DNA of 64,000 nucleotides, from assembly GCA_963799365.1 (NCBI GenBank), contig CAWCWV010000016.1, forward strand, positions 558,001-622,000, written 5' to 3'. Shown piece by piece: positions 42,887-51,788 of the stretch. Source of the DNA: Marinirhabdus sp963799365 (GTDB lineage Bacteria; Bacteroidota; Bacteroidia; Flavobacteriales; Flavobacteriaceae). The first letter of the stretch is position 1; every line of letters begins with the position of its first letter. Under the pieces are notes generated by a model. It was not told the origin of the DNA. It made no database searches and saw nothing but the letters and a program-made list of their open reading frames with translations. The position numbers and the translations under genes were made by a program.

Positions 42887-42919
42887 TTCCAAAAAACAAA
42901 TCTCAAATAACAAATAAAA
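42878..42919. repeat. Six degenerate heptamers upstream of lpdA
   Basis: aatccca, aattcca, aaaaaca, aatctca, aataaca and aataaaa follow without gaps for 42 bases; each starts AA and most end in CA. This is the same length as the phoH-purC array. It overlaps the -33 promoter element. Confidence 0.7.
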
Positions 42920-43003
42920 ACACTGGCCTACTCTTACAATTTAACTGTTTGATAAAAAAGCGAGCTAAAATTTGGAAGAACTTTTTGAGAGGTTTAAAAA
43001 CAA

Positions 43004-43038
43004 AAATCCCAAACTCCATATCTTGGAATTTGGGATTT
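43004..43038. terminator. Hairpin terminator of the msrB pair
   Basis: AAATCCCAAACTCCA (43004-43018) pairs with TGGAATTTGGGATTT (43024-43038), one mismatch, with A- and T-runs on both sides. It lies 25 bases beyond the msrB stop on the minus strand. The left arm contains two units like those in the upstream heptamer array (aatccca, aactcca). Confidence 0.8.
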
Positions 43039-43062
43039 GATTTTTTTGTTATTTTAAAGAAG

Positions 43063-43458
43063 TTATTCTTTTTCTAGATCTATCGATAGTGAATTCACGC
43101 AATACCGTTGTCCCGTTTGGGTTGGCCCGTCATTAAATACGTGTCCTAAATGACTTCCGCATGTTGCACATAAAATTTCGGTACGCATCATTCCGAGGGT
43201 GTTGTCTTTTATATATTCAACAGCCCCATCGATACTTTCGTCAAAACTTGGCCATCCACAACCACTATCAAATTTGCTATTACTTTCAAATAAAGGCGTA
43301 TTACAGGCTCCACACGTATAGGTTCCTTTTTCAGCAGTGAGATTATAAGCACCTGTGAACGGACGTTCAGTTCCTTTTTCTCTTAAAATTCTGTAGCGTT
43401 CTGGACCTAGTTCTTTAAGCCACGCATCTTCGGTTTTGGAGATTGGATACTTACTCAA
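43063..43458 (-). CDS. msrB: Cytosolic peptide-methionine (R)-S-oxide reductase MsrB
   Basis: A 131-residue MsrB without signal peptide. Zinc cysteines are Cys49/52 (TCGACN) and Cys97/100 (LCATCG). The catalytic Cys120 is in RYCVNS, and Cys67 in SGCGWPSF is the usual resolving cysteine. It reduces methionine-R-sulfoxide, recycled by thioredoxin. It overlaps the upstream lipoprotein MsrB by eight bases, forming a two-gene unit that repairs the cytosol and the envelope. Confidence 0.96.
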   Translation of the reverse strand: MSKYPISKTEDAWLKELGPERYRILREKGTERPFTGAYNLTAEKGTYTCGACNTPLFESNSKFDSGCGWPSFDESIDGAVEYIKDNTLGMMRTEILCATCGSHLGHVFNDGPTQTGQRYCVNSLSIDLEKE

Positions 43459-43954
43459 TGGTTGGAAGTTTTTCTCCTTTCGGAATAAAATCTAATGCCA
43501 CACCATTAATACAATGTCTTTTTCCAGTAGTATCTCGTGGGCCATCATTAAATACGTGTCCTAAGTGACCACCGCAGGTTGCGCAGTGTTCTTCATCTCG
43601 AGAATAGCCTAATTTATTATCGGACCCGTAGGCTACATTACCTTCAATAGGTCTGTCGAAACTTGGCCAGCCTGTACCGCTATCAAATTTATGTTCACTT
43701 TTAAAAAGTGGAGTATTACACGCTGCGCAAATAAAAGTTCCTTCTCCATATTCTTTATCTAAGGGAGAAGTACCTGCGCGCTCCGTTCCTGCTTCACGAA
43801 GCACGTAGTACTCCATTTCTGTAAGTTCAGCTTTCCATTCGGCTTCTGTTTTAGAAACTTTATAAGTTTCATTTGTTAGCTCTTTGTTTTCCTGTGCTGG
43901 ACTTTTACAACTAAAAAGTGTAATGGCAGCAAGTAATAAGGTGATCTTTTTCAT
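43451..43954 (-). CDS. Lipoprotein MsrB, envelope methionine sulfoxide reductase
   Basis: A 167-residue MsrB with a lipoprotein signal (MKKITLLLAAITLFSC, Cys16) and a linker before the domain. Zinc cysteine pairs (CAACN; CATCGGHLGHVF) and the catalytic Cys in RHCINGV are kept. The resolving Cys is missing: the motif reads DSGTGWPSF where the cytosolic paralogue has SGCGWPSF. So its recycling route must differ, perhaps direct reduction by a membrane thioredoxin-like partner. It is the first gene of the pair and overlaps the second by eight bases. Confidence 0.93.
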   Translation of the reverse strand: MKKITLLLAAITLFSCKSPAQENKELTNETYKVSKTEAEWKAELTEMEYYVLREAGTERAGTSPLDKEYGEGTFICAACNTPLFKSEHKFDSGTGWPSFDRPIEGNVAYGSDNKLGYSRDEEHCATCGGHLGHVFNDGPRDTTGKRHCINGVALDFIPKGEKLPTIE

Positions 43955-43983
43955 ATTTAATGCCCGTAAAGTCGGGTAGCTTT

Positions 43984-44517
43984 TTAATTTCCTATTGTTG
44001 TTATTTCTGAAGGATCTATTTGTAATCCATTCAGTAATTGTGACATAGACAAGTTGTCCTGCGCAAATTCTGAAGGTACTACGGCAATCCTGAAAATTTG
44101 GTCGTTTGTAAAGTCTGGACCTAACGTAGAAAGATCAAAATTTCCATCGATTAATAACTCAACATCAAAGAAAGTATGATTGTATACGTATTGAATAATA
44201 TCTCCATTGTCTAAAAAGAAATTTTGGGGTAAAGGGCTCCATGCATCTGCGTTCCCACCATTGGCATTTACCACTTTTTCCAATCTATAGACAAGAATAA
44301 CATCGCTTTCAAAAACTTCAACGTTGTTAGGGATGTTAACCAAAGCATCTTGTAGACCAGTAGTATTATTGAACTGAAAATCTACATTTACTTCAAAAAC
44401 CTGTCCTAGTATATTTACTCCAGGTACACCTTCTGGCCCAGGAGGTCCTGGATCTCCTTCACAAGCTAAAAAAAATATTGAAACAGAAACGACTAAAAAT
44501 AAAAGTGCTTTTTTCAT
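43984..44517 (-). CDS. Lipoprotein with short collagen-like Gly-X-Y segment
   Basis: A 177-residue lipoprotein (lipobox FLAC, Cys19). Directly after the Cys comes a collagen-like stretch, GDPGPPGPEGVPG, then a beta-rich domain with FEVNVDFQFNN and ESDVILVYRLEKV, and a C-terminal FRIAVVPSEFA. Such short GPPG linkers just after the lipid anchor are frequent in Flavobacteriaceae, but the family's role is unknown. It lies 30 bases upstream of the msrB pair on the same strand, so co-expression is possible. Confidence 0.8.
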   Translation of the reverse strand: MKKALLFLVVSVSIFFLACEGDPGPPGPEGVPGVNILGQVFEVNVDFQFNNTTGLQDALVNIPNNVEVFESDVILVYRLEKVVNANGGNADAWSPLPQNFFLDNGDIIQYVYNHTFFDVELLIDGNFDLSTLGPDFTNDQIFRIAVVPSEFAQDNLSMSQLLNGLQIDPSEITTIGN

Positions 44518-44735
44518 AATGTTATATTTGAATTTTTGTTAATTGAAAATTTTTACTTTGAAAATTCGGTAGCTTCCTACCATTTAGCGCCAAATAGACT
44601 TTGTATTGGTACGGTTTGTGAACTATAAAACAAAAGTCGTTCCAATTTTAAAAGTTTGCTAGGAGATTAATAACTTTTTTTTAAGAACTACATTTTTCTA
44701 TAAACAGTATCTTTAAACTTATAAAACACGATACC

Positions 44736-45554
44736 ATGAAATTCAAATTAATTTTTTCTTTAGCAATTGTTGCAGTTTTTGCTGTGGCCTGTGCTACCAA
44801 TCCCTTTACCGGTAAAAGTACGCTGGCATTAGTTCCCAACTCACAAATTTTCCCTATGGCTTTTCAACAATACGATCAGTTTTTAGGGGAGAATAAAGTT
44901 GTAAAAGGTACAGCAGACGCCAGAATGATTGTGAATGTAGGTCAAAAAATTGCTGCTGCTTCTGAACGTTACTTGAACGCAAATGGGTATGCAGGATATT
45001 TAAATGATTATAAATGGGAGTATAATTTAGTAAACGATCCTGCTGTTAATGCCTGGTGTATGCCTGGTGGTAAAATAGTTTTTTACACAGGAATCTTGCC
45101 AATAACGCAAGGAGAGGCTGGAGTAGCTGCAGTTATGGGTCATGAGGTGGCTCATGCACTGGCAAATCACGGACAGCAAAGAATGAGTGCTGGTCAAATT
45201 AACCAATTAGCCGCAGTTGGCGTTAGTGTAGCTTCGGCTAGTTCAGAGAACGCCGCAATTTATAATCAGGCGTATGGATTGGCTTCTAATGTTGGAGTTA
45301 TGCTTCCATTTAGTCGCAGTCATGAAAGTGAGGCAGATAAAATAGGATTAACACTCATGGCAATTGCTGGATATGATCCTATTGAGGCAGCAGATTTATG
45401 GAGAAGGATGCAAGCAAATGCAGGTGGTAATGCACCGCCAGAATTTTTAAGTACACACCCATCAAGCACAACACGTATAAATAATATTACAGCTTGGTCA
45501 GCAGAAGCTAAAGCAGAAGCCCGTAAGTTTGGGGTAACTTCATTTAAAAAATAA
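44736..45554 (+). CDS. M48-family zinc metalloprotease lipoprotein (LoiP/YggG-like)
   Basis: A 272-residue lipoprotein (lipobox VAC, Cys19) with zinc motif HEVAH at residues 136-140 and a third ligand Glu at about 199 in SHESEADKIG. It resembles LoiP, an outer-membrane quality-control protease. The region VNAWCMPGGKIVFYTGIL is the family's substrate-groove strand. A candidate TATCTTTA box is at 44708-44715. It is divergent from the collagen-like lipoprotein gene. A hairpin terminator follows. Confidence 0.94.
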   Translation: MKFKLIFSLAIVAVFAVACATNPFTGKSTLALVPNSQIFPMAFQQYDQFLGENKVVKGTADARMIVNVGQKIAAASERYLNANGYAGYLNDYKWEYNLVNDPAVNAWCMPGGKIVFYTGILPITQGEAGVAAVMGHEVAHALANHGQQRMSAGQINQLAAVGVSVASASSENAAIYNQAYGLASNVGVMLPFSRSHESEADKIGLTLMAIAGYDPIEAADLWRRMQANAGGNAPPEFLSTHPSSTTRINNITAWSAEAKAEARKFGVTSFKK

Positions 45555-45587
45555 CACACAACTAACAGTATTTTTTTATTACTTTGG

Positions 45588-45618
45588 AAGCTGTCAATAT
45601 ATCATTGGCAGCTTTTTT
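45588..45618 (+). terminator. Rho-independent terminator of the M48 gene
   Basis: AAGCTGTCAAT and ATTGGCAGCTT form an 11-bp stem (one G-T pair) and are followed by a T-run. Confidence 0.85.
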
Positions 45619-45633
45619 ATTTAAAACCATATC

Positions 45634-46947
45634 ATGAATATCAACCTACCAAAAGGGAGCAAAAAACTATTAAATGCCTGGGCATTCTATGATTGGGCTA
45701 ATTCAGTTTATAGTTTGGTAATAGCTTCGGCCGTATTTCCTATATTTTATGGGGCTCTTTTTAATAAGGCTGAAATAGAAACCATTGAAATATTTGGTGG
45801 TGCTATTCGAAGTACTCCATTGATTAGTTATACTACAGCTGCTGCTTTCTTGGTGGTTGCTGTTATTTCTCCATTACTTTCTGGTATCGCAGATTATATA
45901 GGTAATAAAAAACGTTTTATGCAGTTTTTTTGCTATTTGGGATCACTATCATGTATCTCTCTCTATTTTTTCTCCTTAGAGAATATCTACCTTAGCTTGA
46001 TATCTTATTTTCTTGGACTTATAGGTTTTTGGGGTAGTTTAGTATTTTACAATTCGTATTTGCCAGATGTTGCATTTAAAGAACAGCAGGACGCATTGAG
46101 TGCAAAAGGGTATTCTTTAGGGTATATAGGAAGTGTTGTGCTTCTCATTTTCAATCTTGTAATGGTATTGTATCCTCAATTTTTTGGTTTGGGGGAGGGA
46201 GGTGATGCAAGTATAGAAGCCATGAAAATATCGTTTATTACTGTAGGACTGTGGTGGATTGGTTTTAGCCAATATTCTTTTAAATACCTGCCAAAAGGAA
46301 ATAAAACCAAGCATAAAGTTACTAGGAAAATTATTTTTAATGGCTTTAGAGAATTAAAGGGTGTTTATAAATCGCTTTCAGCAAACCTTGCTTTAAAGCG
46401 TTATTTAATTGCCTTTTTCGTGTACAGCATGGCGGTGCAAACTGTTATGTTAGTTGCTACGTATTTTGGGGAACAAGAAATAGCTTGGGGCGGGGAAGAC
46501 GCTAAAACTTTGGGATTGATAGGAAGTATCCTTCTTATTCAATTAGTAGCAGTTTTGGGTGCTATTCTTACATCAAAAGCTTCCGCAAAATTCGGAAATA
46601 TCCCAGCATTAATTGGAGTAAATCTAATTTGGGTGGTTATTTGTATAGTTGCTTATTTTGTAGTAACTCCAACCCAGTTTTATATAACGGCGGCATTTGT
46701 AGGCTTAGTAATGGGTGGAATTCAGTCACTTTCCCGTTCTACCTACTCCAAATTCCTTCCAGACACCGAAGACACAACCTCTTATTTCAGTTTTTATGAT
46801 GTTGCCGAGAAAATAGGAATTGTGATTGGTATGTTACTATATGGTTTTATTGATCAAATTACTGGCAGTATGAGAAATTCTATTCTGTTTTTAGTTTTAT
46901 TTTTTGGGGCAGGGGTGATTTTACTCTTCCGCGTACCAAGAAAATAG
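45634..46947 (+). CDS. MFS transporter, UMF1/Atg22-like
   Basis: A 437-residue protein with about twelve membrane helices. The opening LLNAWAFYDWANSVYSLVIA and the later GLVMGGIQSLSRSTYSKFLP are signatures of the UMF1/Atg22-like branch of the major facilitator superfamily, proposed amino-acid or small-molecule effluxers. No substrate can be set from the sequence. It lies 80 bases after the M48 protease, beyond a terminator, so it is probably a separate unit. Confidence 0.92.
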   Translation: MNINLPKGSKKLLNAWAFYDWANSVYSLVIASAVFPIFYGALFNKAEIETIEIFGGAIRSTPLISYTTAAAFLVVAVISPLLSGIADYIGNKKRFMQFFCYLGSLSCISLYFFSLENIYLSLISYFLGLIGFWGSLVFYNSYLPDVAFKEQQDALSAKGYSLGYIGSVVLLIFNLVMVLYPQFFGLGEGGDASIEAMKISFITVGLWWIGFSQYSFKYLPKGNKTKHKVTRKIIFNGFRELKGVYKSLSANLALKRYLIAFFVYSMAVQTVMLVATYFGEQEIAWGGEDAKTLGLIGSILLIQLVAVLGAILTSKASAKFGNIPALIGVNLIWVVICIVAYFVVTPTQFYITAAFVGLVMGGIQSLSRSTYSKFLPDTEDTTSYFSFYDVAEKIGIVIGMLLYGFIDQITGSMRNSILFLVLFFGAGVILLFRVPRK

Positions 46948-46976
46948 TTTGGATATACATTTTTTACTTATGTTTG
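46948..46976 (+). promoter_or_regulatory. Promoter TTTG-N17-TATGTTTG
   Basis: TTTG (46948-46951) and TATGTTTG (46969-46976) are 17 bases apart and 24 bases upstream of the lipoprotein start at 47000. This matches the Bacteroidota -33/-7 consensus well. Confidence 0.65.
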
Positions 46977-46999
46977 TATTTAGTTAGAAAAATTTATTT

Positions 47000-48391
47000 A
47001 TGAAGAAAATTCAACAGATAAGCATAGTTCTACTTGTTTTCATGACAACATTTTTTATAAGTTGTGACAATGAACCATTAGAAGGTGAGTTTATTACGGA
47101 AGAACCTGGAGGCGCTGGGTCTGGACAGTTTACTGCTGTTATTGATGGCGATTCTTACACGGCAACAACAATTAATGCAGATATAGTTAATGGTGCACTT
47201 GTAATTGCAACTCTTGACAATACAGGTAGAAGTATTACACTTACAGTTCAAAGTAAATCTGTATGTACATTTGATATGAACAGCCTAGCTAATGCAGCTA
47301 TTCTTAGCTTAAATGGACCAGGTAGCGATCTTTATAATTCTTTTGGCTTTACTTCTGGCCTCACATCTGGACTCCTTGAAATTACAAAATACGATACGAG
47401 TACTATGCTTGTATCTGGAATGTTTGAATTTGTGGCTGTAGAATACATAAATGGGGTGCCTGCAACAAATACTGTTACGGTTACTAATGGTGTTTTTACC
47501 GACATTAATTTTGAAATTATTAGTGGTGATGCAGAACCAAGTGAATGTATTCCTGCTGGGACAGGTGGTGGCGATCCAGTTCCTAATCCCGATACAATTT
47601 TTGCGAAAGCCAATGGAATAGATTTTGTTCCTACTGATGTAATTGTATCGCAATATTTGGTAGGAATGACACCAATGATTCAGATAATGGCGACAGATTC
47701 AATTGGAGCTAGCTTACGCTTGGATATTCCGGAAACTTTAGCGGTTGGGACTTTCGATCTCTTTAATGGAATTTCAGACGGCTCAAACCTAATAGGATAT
47801 TATAATCCTAATGATGGAACTGAGACGCTCTCTTCAAATCCTGGGACTATTACAATTACTGAATTTAGTTCGTTCTCAGGAAATTTAGTTGCAACGTTTG
47901 AGTTTACGGCTAGAGATCCTTTGGGACAAGATCCAACTGTAATTCCAATTACAGAAGGTAATCTGGATGTAACTTTTTTACCAACCCCAGGAAATATTAC
48001 CTTGGCTTTTGAAGCAGAAGTGGATGGAATTAATTTTACCGCAGATGCTGTAACAGTTCTAAGTGATACTTTTAATGGCGTTTCCATAATTACTATAACT
48101 GCAAGTATGGCGGGTCAAACAATTCAGTTAGATTTTCCAGTAGCAGCTATAGCAGTGGGAACGTACGGTATGAGCACCGCGTTGTTTACTGGGAATGAAA
48201 TTGTAGGAACTTACCTCCCAAAAAGTGGCTCGTTACCATTTACTTCAGATCCAGGAACGTTCACCATTACAGCCTTCGATGAAGTTGCTAATGTTATAGA
48301 AGGTACCTTCAACTTTACTGCAAAGGATGCTTCACTATCAGATCCAGCTGTTTACGAAATTGCAAATGGGACCTTTTTAGTGCAATTGTAA
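47000..48391 (+). CDS. Lipoprotein with three related beta domains (DUF6252-like)
   Basis: A 463-residue lipoprotein (lipobox SC near residue 22) with three tandem domains of about 130 residues. Each begins with a FTAVIDGDSYTAT-like strand (also AKANGIDFVPTD and AEVDGINFTADA), carries ITLTVQ/IQIMATDS/ITITASM strands, and ends in a FEFTA or FNFTA strand with a short VF or LVQ tail. The same design as a single copy is in the lipoprotein at 18257-18757. Fold and ligand are unknown. A perfect terminator follows. Confidence 0.8.
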   Translation: MKKIQQISIVLLVFMTTFFISCDNEPLEGEFITEEPGGAGSGQFTAVIDGDSYTATTINADIVNGALVIATLDNTGRSITLTVQSKSVCTFDMNSLANAAILSLNGPGSDLYNSFGFTSGLTSGLLEITKYDTSTMLVSGMFEFVAVEYINGVPATNTVTVTNGVFTDINFEIISGDAEPSECIPAGTGGGDPVPNPDTIFAKANGIDFVPTDVIVSQYLVGMTPMIQIMATDSIGASLRLDIPETLAVGTFDLFNGISDGSNLIGYYNPNDGTETLSSNPGTITITEFSSFSGNLVATFEFTARDPLGQDPTVIPITEGNLDVTFLPTPGNITLAFEAEVDGINFTADAVTVLSDTFNGVSIITITASMAGQTIQLDFPVAAIAVGTYGMSTALFTGNEIVGTYLPKSGSLPFTSDPGTFTITAFDEVANVIEGTFNFTAKDASLSDPAVYEIANGTFLVQL

Positions 48392-48431
48392 ATTTTTATA
48401 ATAGTGCTTTAAAAGTAACTTTCAAAACTAT

Positions 48432-48470
48432 AAAAAAAGTCGTCTAACTAATTGCTAGACGACTTTTTTT
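48432..48470. terminator. Perfect 15-bp hairpin terminator
   Basis: AAAAAAAGTCGTCTA and TAGACGACTTTTTTT pair perfectly around a nine-base loop. It can serve the lipoprotein gene and the convergent membrane-protein gene. Confidence 0.9.
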
Positions 48471-48526
48471 TAAATTTAAATCAAACCTAAAGAATGATTT
48501 CTTGTTGGTTTTAATGTATGTAAAAG

Positions 48527-48958
48527 TTAAGAAAGCCATCCATTTCTGGCAGCTCCTTTATTATAAAAATAAAGAAAAATTGAGATTGCAATAACTATTA
48601 GTGGCATAACAGCTGCGGTCATTCCTAATAAGCTCATTATCTCTGTTCCGAATAACCAATAACCTTGTGATACGAGCACGGTAAGTAATGAGATACCAAA
48701 AAGCATAATAGTAATTTTCTTTCTCAAAAGCATCGTTATACAGGCCAATAATCCACTAAAGACTGCAATACCAAAAACAACCAAATACCAAGTTGGCATC
48801 CCTGTGTATAAATCGGCTTGTTCCTGCGGAAGTGCGGCAACCACAGACTCTAATAATATAGTAGCTGAAAAAAATTGAAAGACCCCCATTAAGTTCCAAA
48901 GTAAGGCGATGATTGCAATAACCCAAAAACTAGTGGGTGGTTTTACAAGTGTAGACAT
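48527..48958 (-). CDS. Four-helix membrane protein of unknown function
   Basis: A 143-residue protein with four predicted membrane helices (residues about 13-35, 57-77, 83-103, 109-130). The start TLVKPPTSFWVIAIIALLWN and the N-Gly-Val-Phe region recur in flavobacterial hypothetical proteins. No catalytic motif or known transporter signature is seen. It stands alone, divergent from the DUF2461 gene. Confidence 0.75.
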   Translation of the reverse strand: MSTLVKPPTSFWVIAIIALLWNLMGVFQFFSATILLESVVAALPQEQADLYTGMPTWYLVVFGIAVFSGLLACITMLLRKKITIMLFGISLLTVLVSQGYWLFGTEIMSLLGMTAAVMPLIVIAISIFLYFYNKGAARNGWLS

Positions 48959-49031
48959 ATTAAATTGGTTTAAGGTTATTAGCTATAAATATATGAAAAT
49001 TTAGGTATCTTTAGATTTCAATTAAAACAGT

Positions 49032-49718
49032 ATGACGCCCAGCGTACCAAAGTCATCTTTAGAATTCTTAAAGAAACTTGCCAAAAACAATCATAAAGAT
49101 TGGATGGATGAACACCGAAAGGAATATCAATCCAGTGAAAAAGAACTTAAAAAGTTCTATACCGAAATTGAAAAAGGACTTAACAAAACTGATGAAATTG
49201 CAAATGTTAAGCTCTTTAGAATAAATCGGGATATACGCTTTAGTAAGGATAAAACACCTTACAATAAGCATAGAAGTGTTAGCTTTAGTCGGTCTGGAGC
49301 ACACCGCCGTGGAGGATATTATTTACGTATTGAACCAGGTAACAAAAGCGTTGTCGCTGGTGGTTTTTTTGGACCAGAACCGTCAGATTTACTGCGGTTA
49401 AGAAAAGAGTTTGAAATGGATGCTTCACAAATTAGGGAGATTCTTTCTGATCCAACATTTAAAAAAGCTTTTAATGGTAAATTTGATGCTTGGGATTCTG
49501 TAAAAACTGCGCCAAAAGGTTTCAGTAAAGAAGATCCTAATATCGATTTAATACGCCTGAAAAATTTTGTAGTAACCCACAATTTTACGGATACCGAAGT
49601 AATAGCTCCCAATTTTGCTGAAAAAGTTATTGAACATTTTGAACTCCTACGACCTTTTTTCGATTATATGAGTGATGTATTAACCACAGATCTTAATGGA
49701 GTTTCTACTCTTACATAA
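49032..49718 (+). CDS. DUF2461 family protein
   Basis: A 228-residue cytosolic protein matching DUF2461 (TIGR02453): FLKKLAKNNHKDWMDEHRKE, FRINRDIRFSKDKTPYNKH and GGFFGPEPSDLLRLR. The RFSKDKTPYN and GYYLR motifs are the conserved core. The molecular activity is not known. A TATCTTTAG box at 49006 may be part of its promoter. Confidence 0.93.
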   Translation: MTPSVPKSSLEFLKKLAKNNHKDWMDEHRKEYQSSEKELKKFYTEIEKGLNKTDEIANVKLFRINRDIRFSKDKTPYNKHRSVSFSRSGAHRRGGYYLRIEPGNKSVVAGGFFGPEPSDLLRLRKEFEMDASQIREILSDPTFKKAFNGKFDAWDSVKTAPKGFSKEDPNIDLIRLKNFVVTHNFTDTEVIAPNFAEKVIEHFELLRPFFDYMSDVLTTDLNGVSTLT

Positions 49719-49750
49719 AAAAAGTCCTTCAACCTAAGCTGAAGGACCTT
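49716..49750. terminator. Bidirectional terminator between DUF2461 and ompA-like genes
   Basis: AAGTCCTTCA and TGAAGGACcTT form a stem with a loop of eight bases; the plus-strand A-run supplies a U-run for the minus-strand transcript. Confidence 0.75.
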
Positions 49751-49771
49751 ACAATCAAATTATTTGTTTAC

Positions 49772-51049
49772 TTATTTCAGTTTAAAAGTAACTCTTCTTA
49801 CAAGCTGTCTTGCTTGAGTAGATCCTTTTTCTACGGAAGCGTCTTCCCCATTTCCAGTAACCGATAATCTACTTTCAGCAACTCCAGAAGCAACCAATAT
49901 TTCCTTTACCTTATTTGCTCTTTGCTCCGAAAGATTTTTGTTATAAGTAGGGTTTCCAATTTCGTCAGCATATCCTATCAATTCGGCATTTGCAGTTGGA
50001 TTTGTTTCCATGTACTTAATTAAATAGTTTATAGCTTCCAAAGAATACGTCTCTGGTGTTGTACTATTAAATTTGAAATAAACGTTTACATACCCTTTAT
50101 CGAGTAATTCTTTAACGTTAAGACCCCCTTCATTTTTAACATAATCAGATTCATTTACATAACGATTGTCTAAAGAAGGTTCTAGCTCATCTGGAATCCC
50201 ATTTTTGTTTACATCTACAGCAATACCTTTTGTATTTACAGCTACGCCAGAGGTAGTATTTTGTTCTCTATCCAAATAATCTGGAACACCGTCCATATCT
50301 GTGTCTATAAGATCTGTTTCAACTTTAGACAACCTCTTTTTTAGATCTTCAATGGTTTCCTTCAAATTGGTTTCTTCCGAATACCAGTCGGCATGTTTTT
50401 CATTATTTCCTAAGTAAATATTAAAACCTGCTGAAATATTATACAACAAACCATCATCAATTCTTCTAGTCGCAGATGGGATTACTTGAGTACCATCCCA
50501 GGTTCTTTCTGTACCAACATTTGGGATTAATGAAAAATCTGCATAAAATGCAATACTTTCAGAAATTTTAATTTGTGGTGTAATACCCAAAACAATGTTG
50601 AAGGTAGCGTCTTTTTCATCTAACTCAAGAGGCGCTTCGTGGTTTATAATAGAAAAACCACCACCTGCGTGGAACAATAGACCAAAAGAATCTGTCCATT
50701 CTGAAAATTCTAGAATGTTACCAAGGTTGCTAACACCTTCTAAAGTTGCTCTGTAGTATGACGTTTCAAAAGGAAGACTTCCTTCTTCTTCGGAAAGGCT
50801 GGCGTATCCAAAATTGGTACGAAGTCCAAATTTTTCATTCATCATATAACGAACTCCTACCGATGCCTGATAAGGAGCAATTCCATTTACACTATACCCG
50901 TCGCCAAAAGGAGAAGAAGGTTTCACAAAACCGCCCCCAAATTCGATGGACCATTTATTATAATCTAAAGTTTTTTCTTGCTCATTATCTTGAGCGATTG
51001 CAGCTATGCTCATTAAAAAAGCTGCCATAAGTAGGGTAGTGTTTCTCAT
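49772..51049 (-). CDS. OmpA-family outer-membrane protein
   Basis: A 425-residue protein. After a signal peptide (to AIAQ) comes a beta-barrel of about 200 residues (WSIEFGGGFVKPSSPFGDGY...), a short coiled coil (SEETNLKETIEDLKKRLSKV), thrombospondin type 3-like calcium repeats (DTDMDGVPDYLD; DVNKNGIPDELE) and a C-terminal OmpA peptidoglycan-binding domain (AELIGYADEIGNPTYNKNLS, then RANKV). It joins outer membrane and cell wall. It is divergent from the gene at 51222 and is well separated by a terminator. Confidence 0.93.
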   Translation of the reverse strand: MRNTTLLMAAFLMSIAAIAQDNEQEKTLDYNKWSIEFGGGFVKPSSPFGDGYSVNGIAPYQASVGVRYMMNEKFGLRTNFGYASLSEEEGSLPFETSYYRATLEGVSNLGNILEFSEWTDSFGLLFHAGGGFSIINHEAPLELDEKDATFNIVLGITPQIKISESIAFYADFSLIPNVGTERTWDGTQVIPSATRRIDDGLLYNISAGFNIYLGNNEKHADWYSEETNLKETIEDLKKRLSKVETDLIDTDMDGVPDYLDREQNTTSGVAVNTKGIAVDVNKNGIPDELEPSLDNRYVNESDYVKNEGGLNVKELLDKGYVNVYFKFNSTTPETYSLEAINYLIKYMETNPTANAELIGYADEIGNPTYNKNLSEQRANKVKEILVASGVAESRLSVTGNGEDASVEKGSTQARQLVRRVTFKLK

Positions 51050-51221
51050 AAAAGTTTGTATTTATTTTATGCGAAACTAGCAACTTCAAAATTTAAAAAA
51101 CAACAAAAAGCAGGATTTAATTTAAACTTAACATATTGGCTGATGTCTTATGTATACTGCTAAAATGAATGTTTACTGCAATAATTTGTAGCTCAGTTTA
51201 CTAGAGAAAAATTGTTGAAAA

Positions 51222-51635
51222 TTAAAGTAAAAAAGCAGGTATTTCATCTAAGAGCATCACGTTACTTTTTAATCTTTCTTTAACAATATTCATCATCCGT
51301 TTGTTCAAGGCAGAGGAATTTTGAATATACAACTCGTATTCTTCTATCGTAAATTGGCCAATGATGATTCCTTTCAAACTATTACGGAATTTCATATCCT
51401 TATGAATAGCATTTTCAATATAATCCAAACGTTTTTCAACAGAAAGATCGTAAAACACACTTTTATGCTTTCGGCAGTAATTCTGAAATACTGCAACCAA
51501 CAAATCATTTTGAAGCTTAGCAATAGGCCGTAATGTTTTATTCTGAAAATATTCTTCTGTAGACATTCCAGGAAGTAATTTTGCGGAAGGAATCTCTGGG
51601 CGTACTTCTAGCAATACAATATCTCGTGAATTCAT
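51222..51635 (-). CDS. Conserved flavobacterial hypothetical protein
   Basis: A 137-residue soluble protein. The core ...MSTEEYFQNKTLRPIAKLQN, then a helical region ending IVKERLKSNVMLLDEIPAFL, recurs in Flavobacteriaceae and is sometimes labelled glyoxalase without evidence. No metal-binding or catalytic motif is apparent. Helix-rich prediction suggests a small regulator. It is a single gene. Confidence 0.7.
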   Translation of the reverse strand: MNSRDIVLLEVRPEIPSAKLLPGMSTEEYFQNKTLRPIAKLQNDLLVAVFQNYCRKHKSVFYDLSVEKRLDYIENAIHKDMKFRNSLKGIIIGQFTIEEYELYIQNSSALNKRMMNIVKERLKSNVMLLDEIPAFLL

Positions 51636-51788
51636 AACTTTAAGGTTTTCCTAAATGTAGGAAAATGTATACTGAATATTCTATGCCAGGGTGATAGTTA
51701 TAAACGCCTTTTCAACAGCATAGTCGTTAAAGTAGTCTTAATCTATCGCTTTGTTTACGTGGTGTTCCTTACTTTTAAAAGAAAAATA

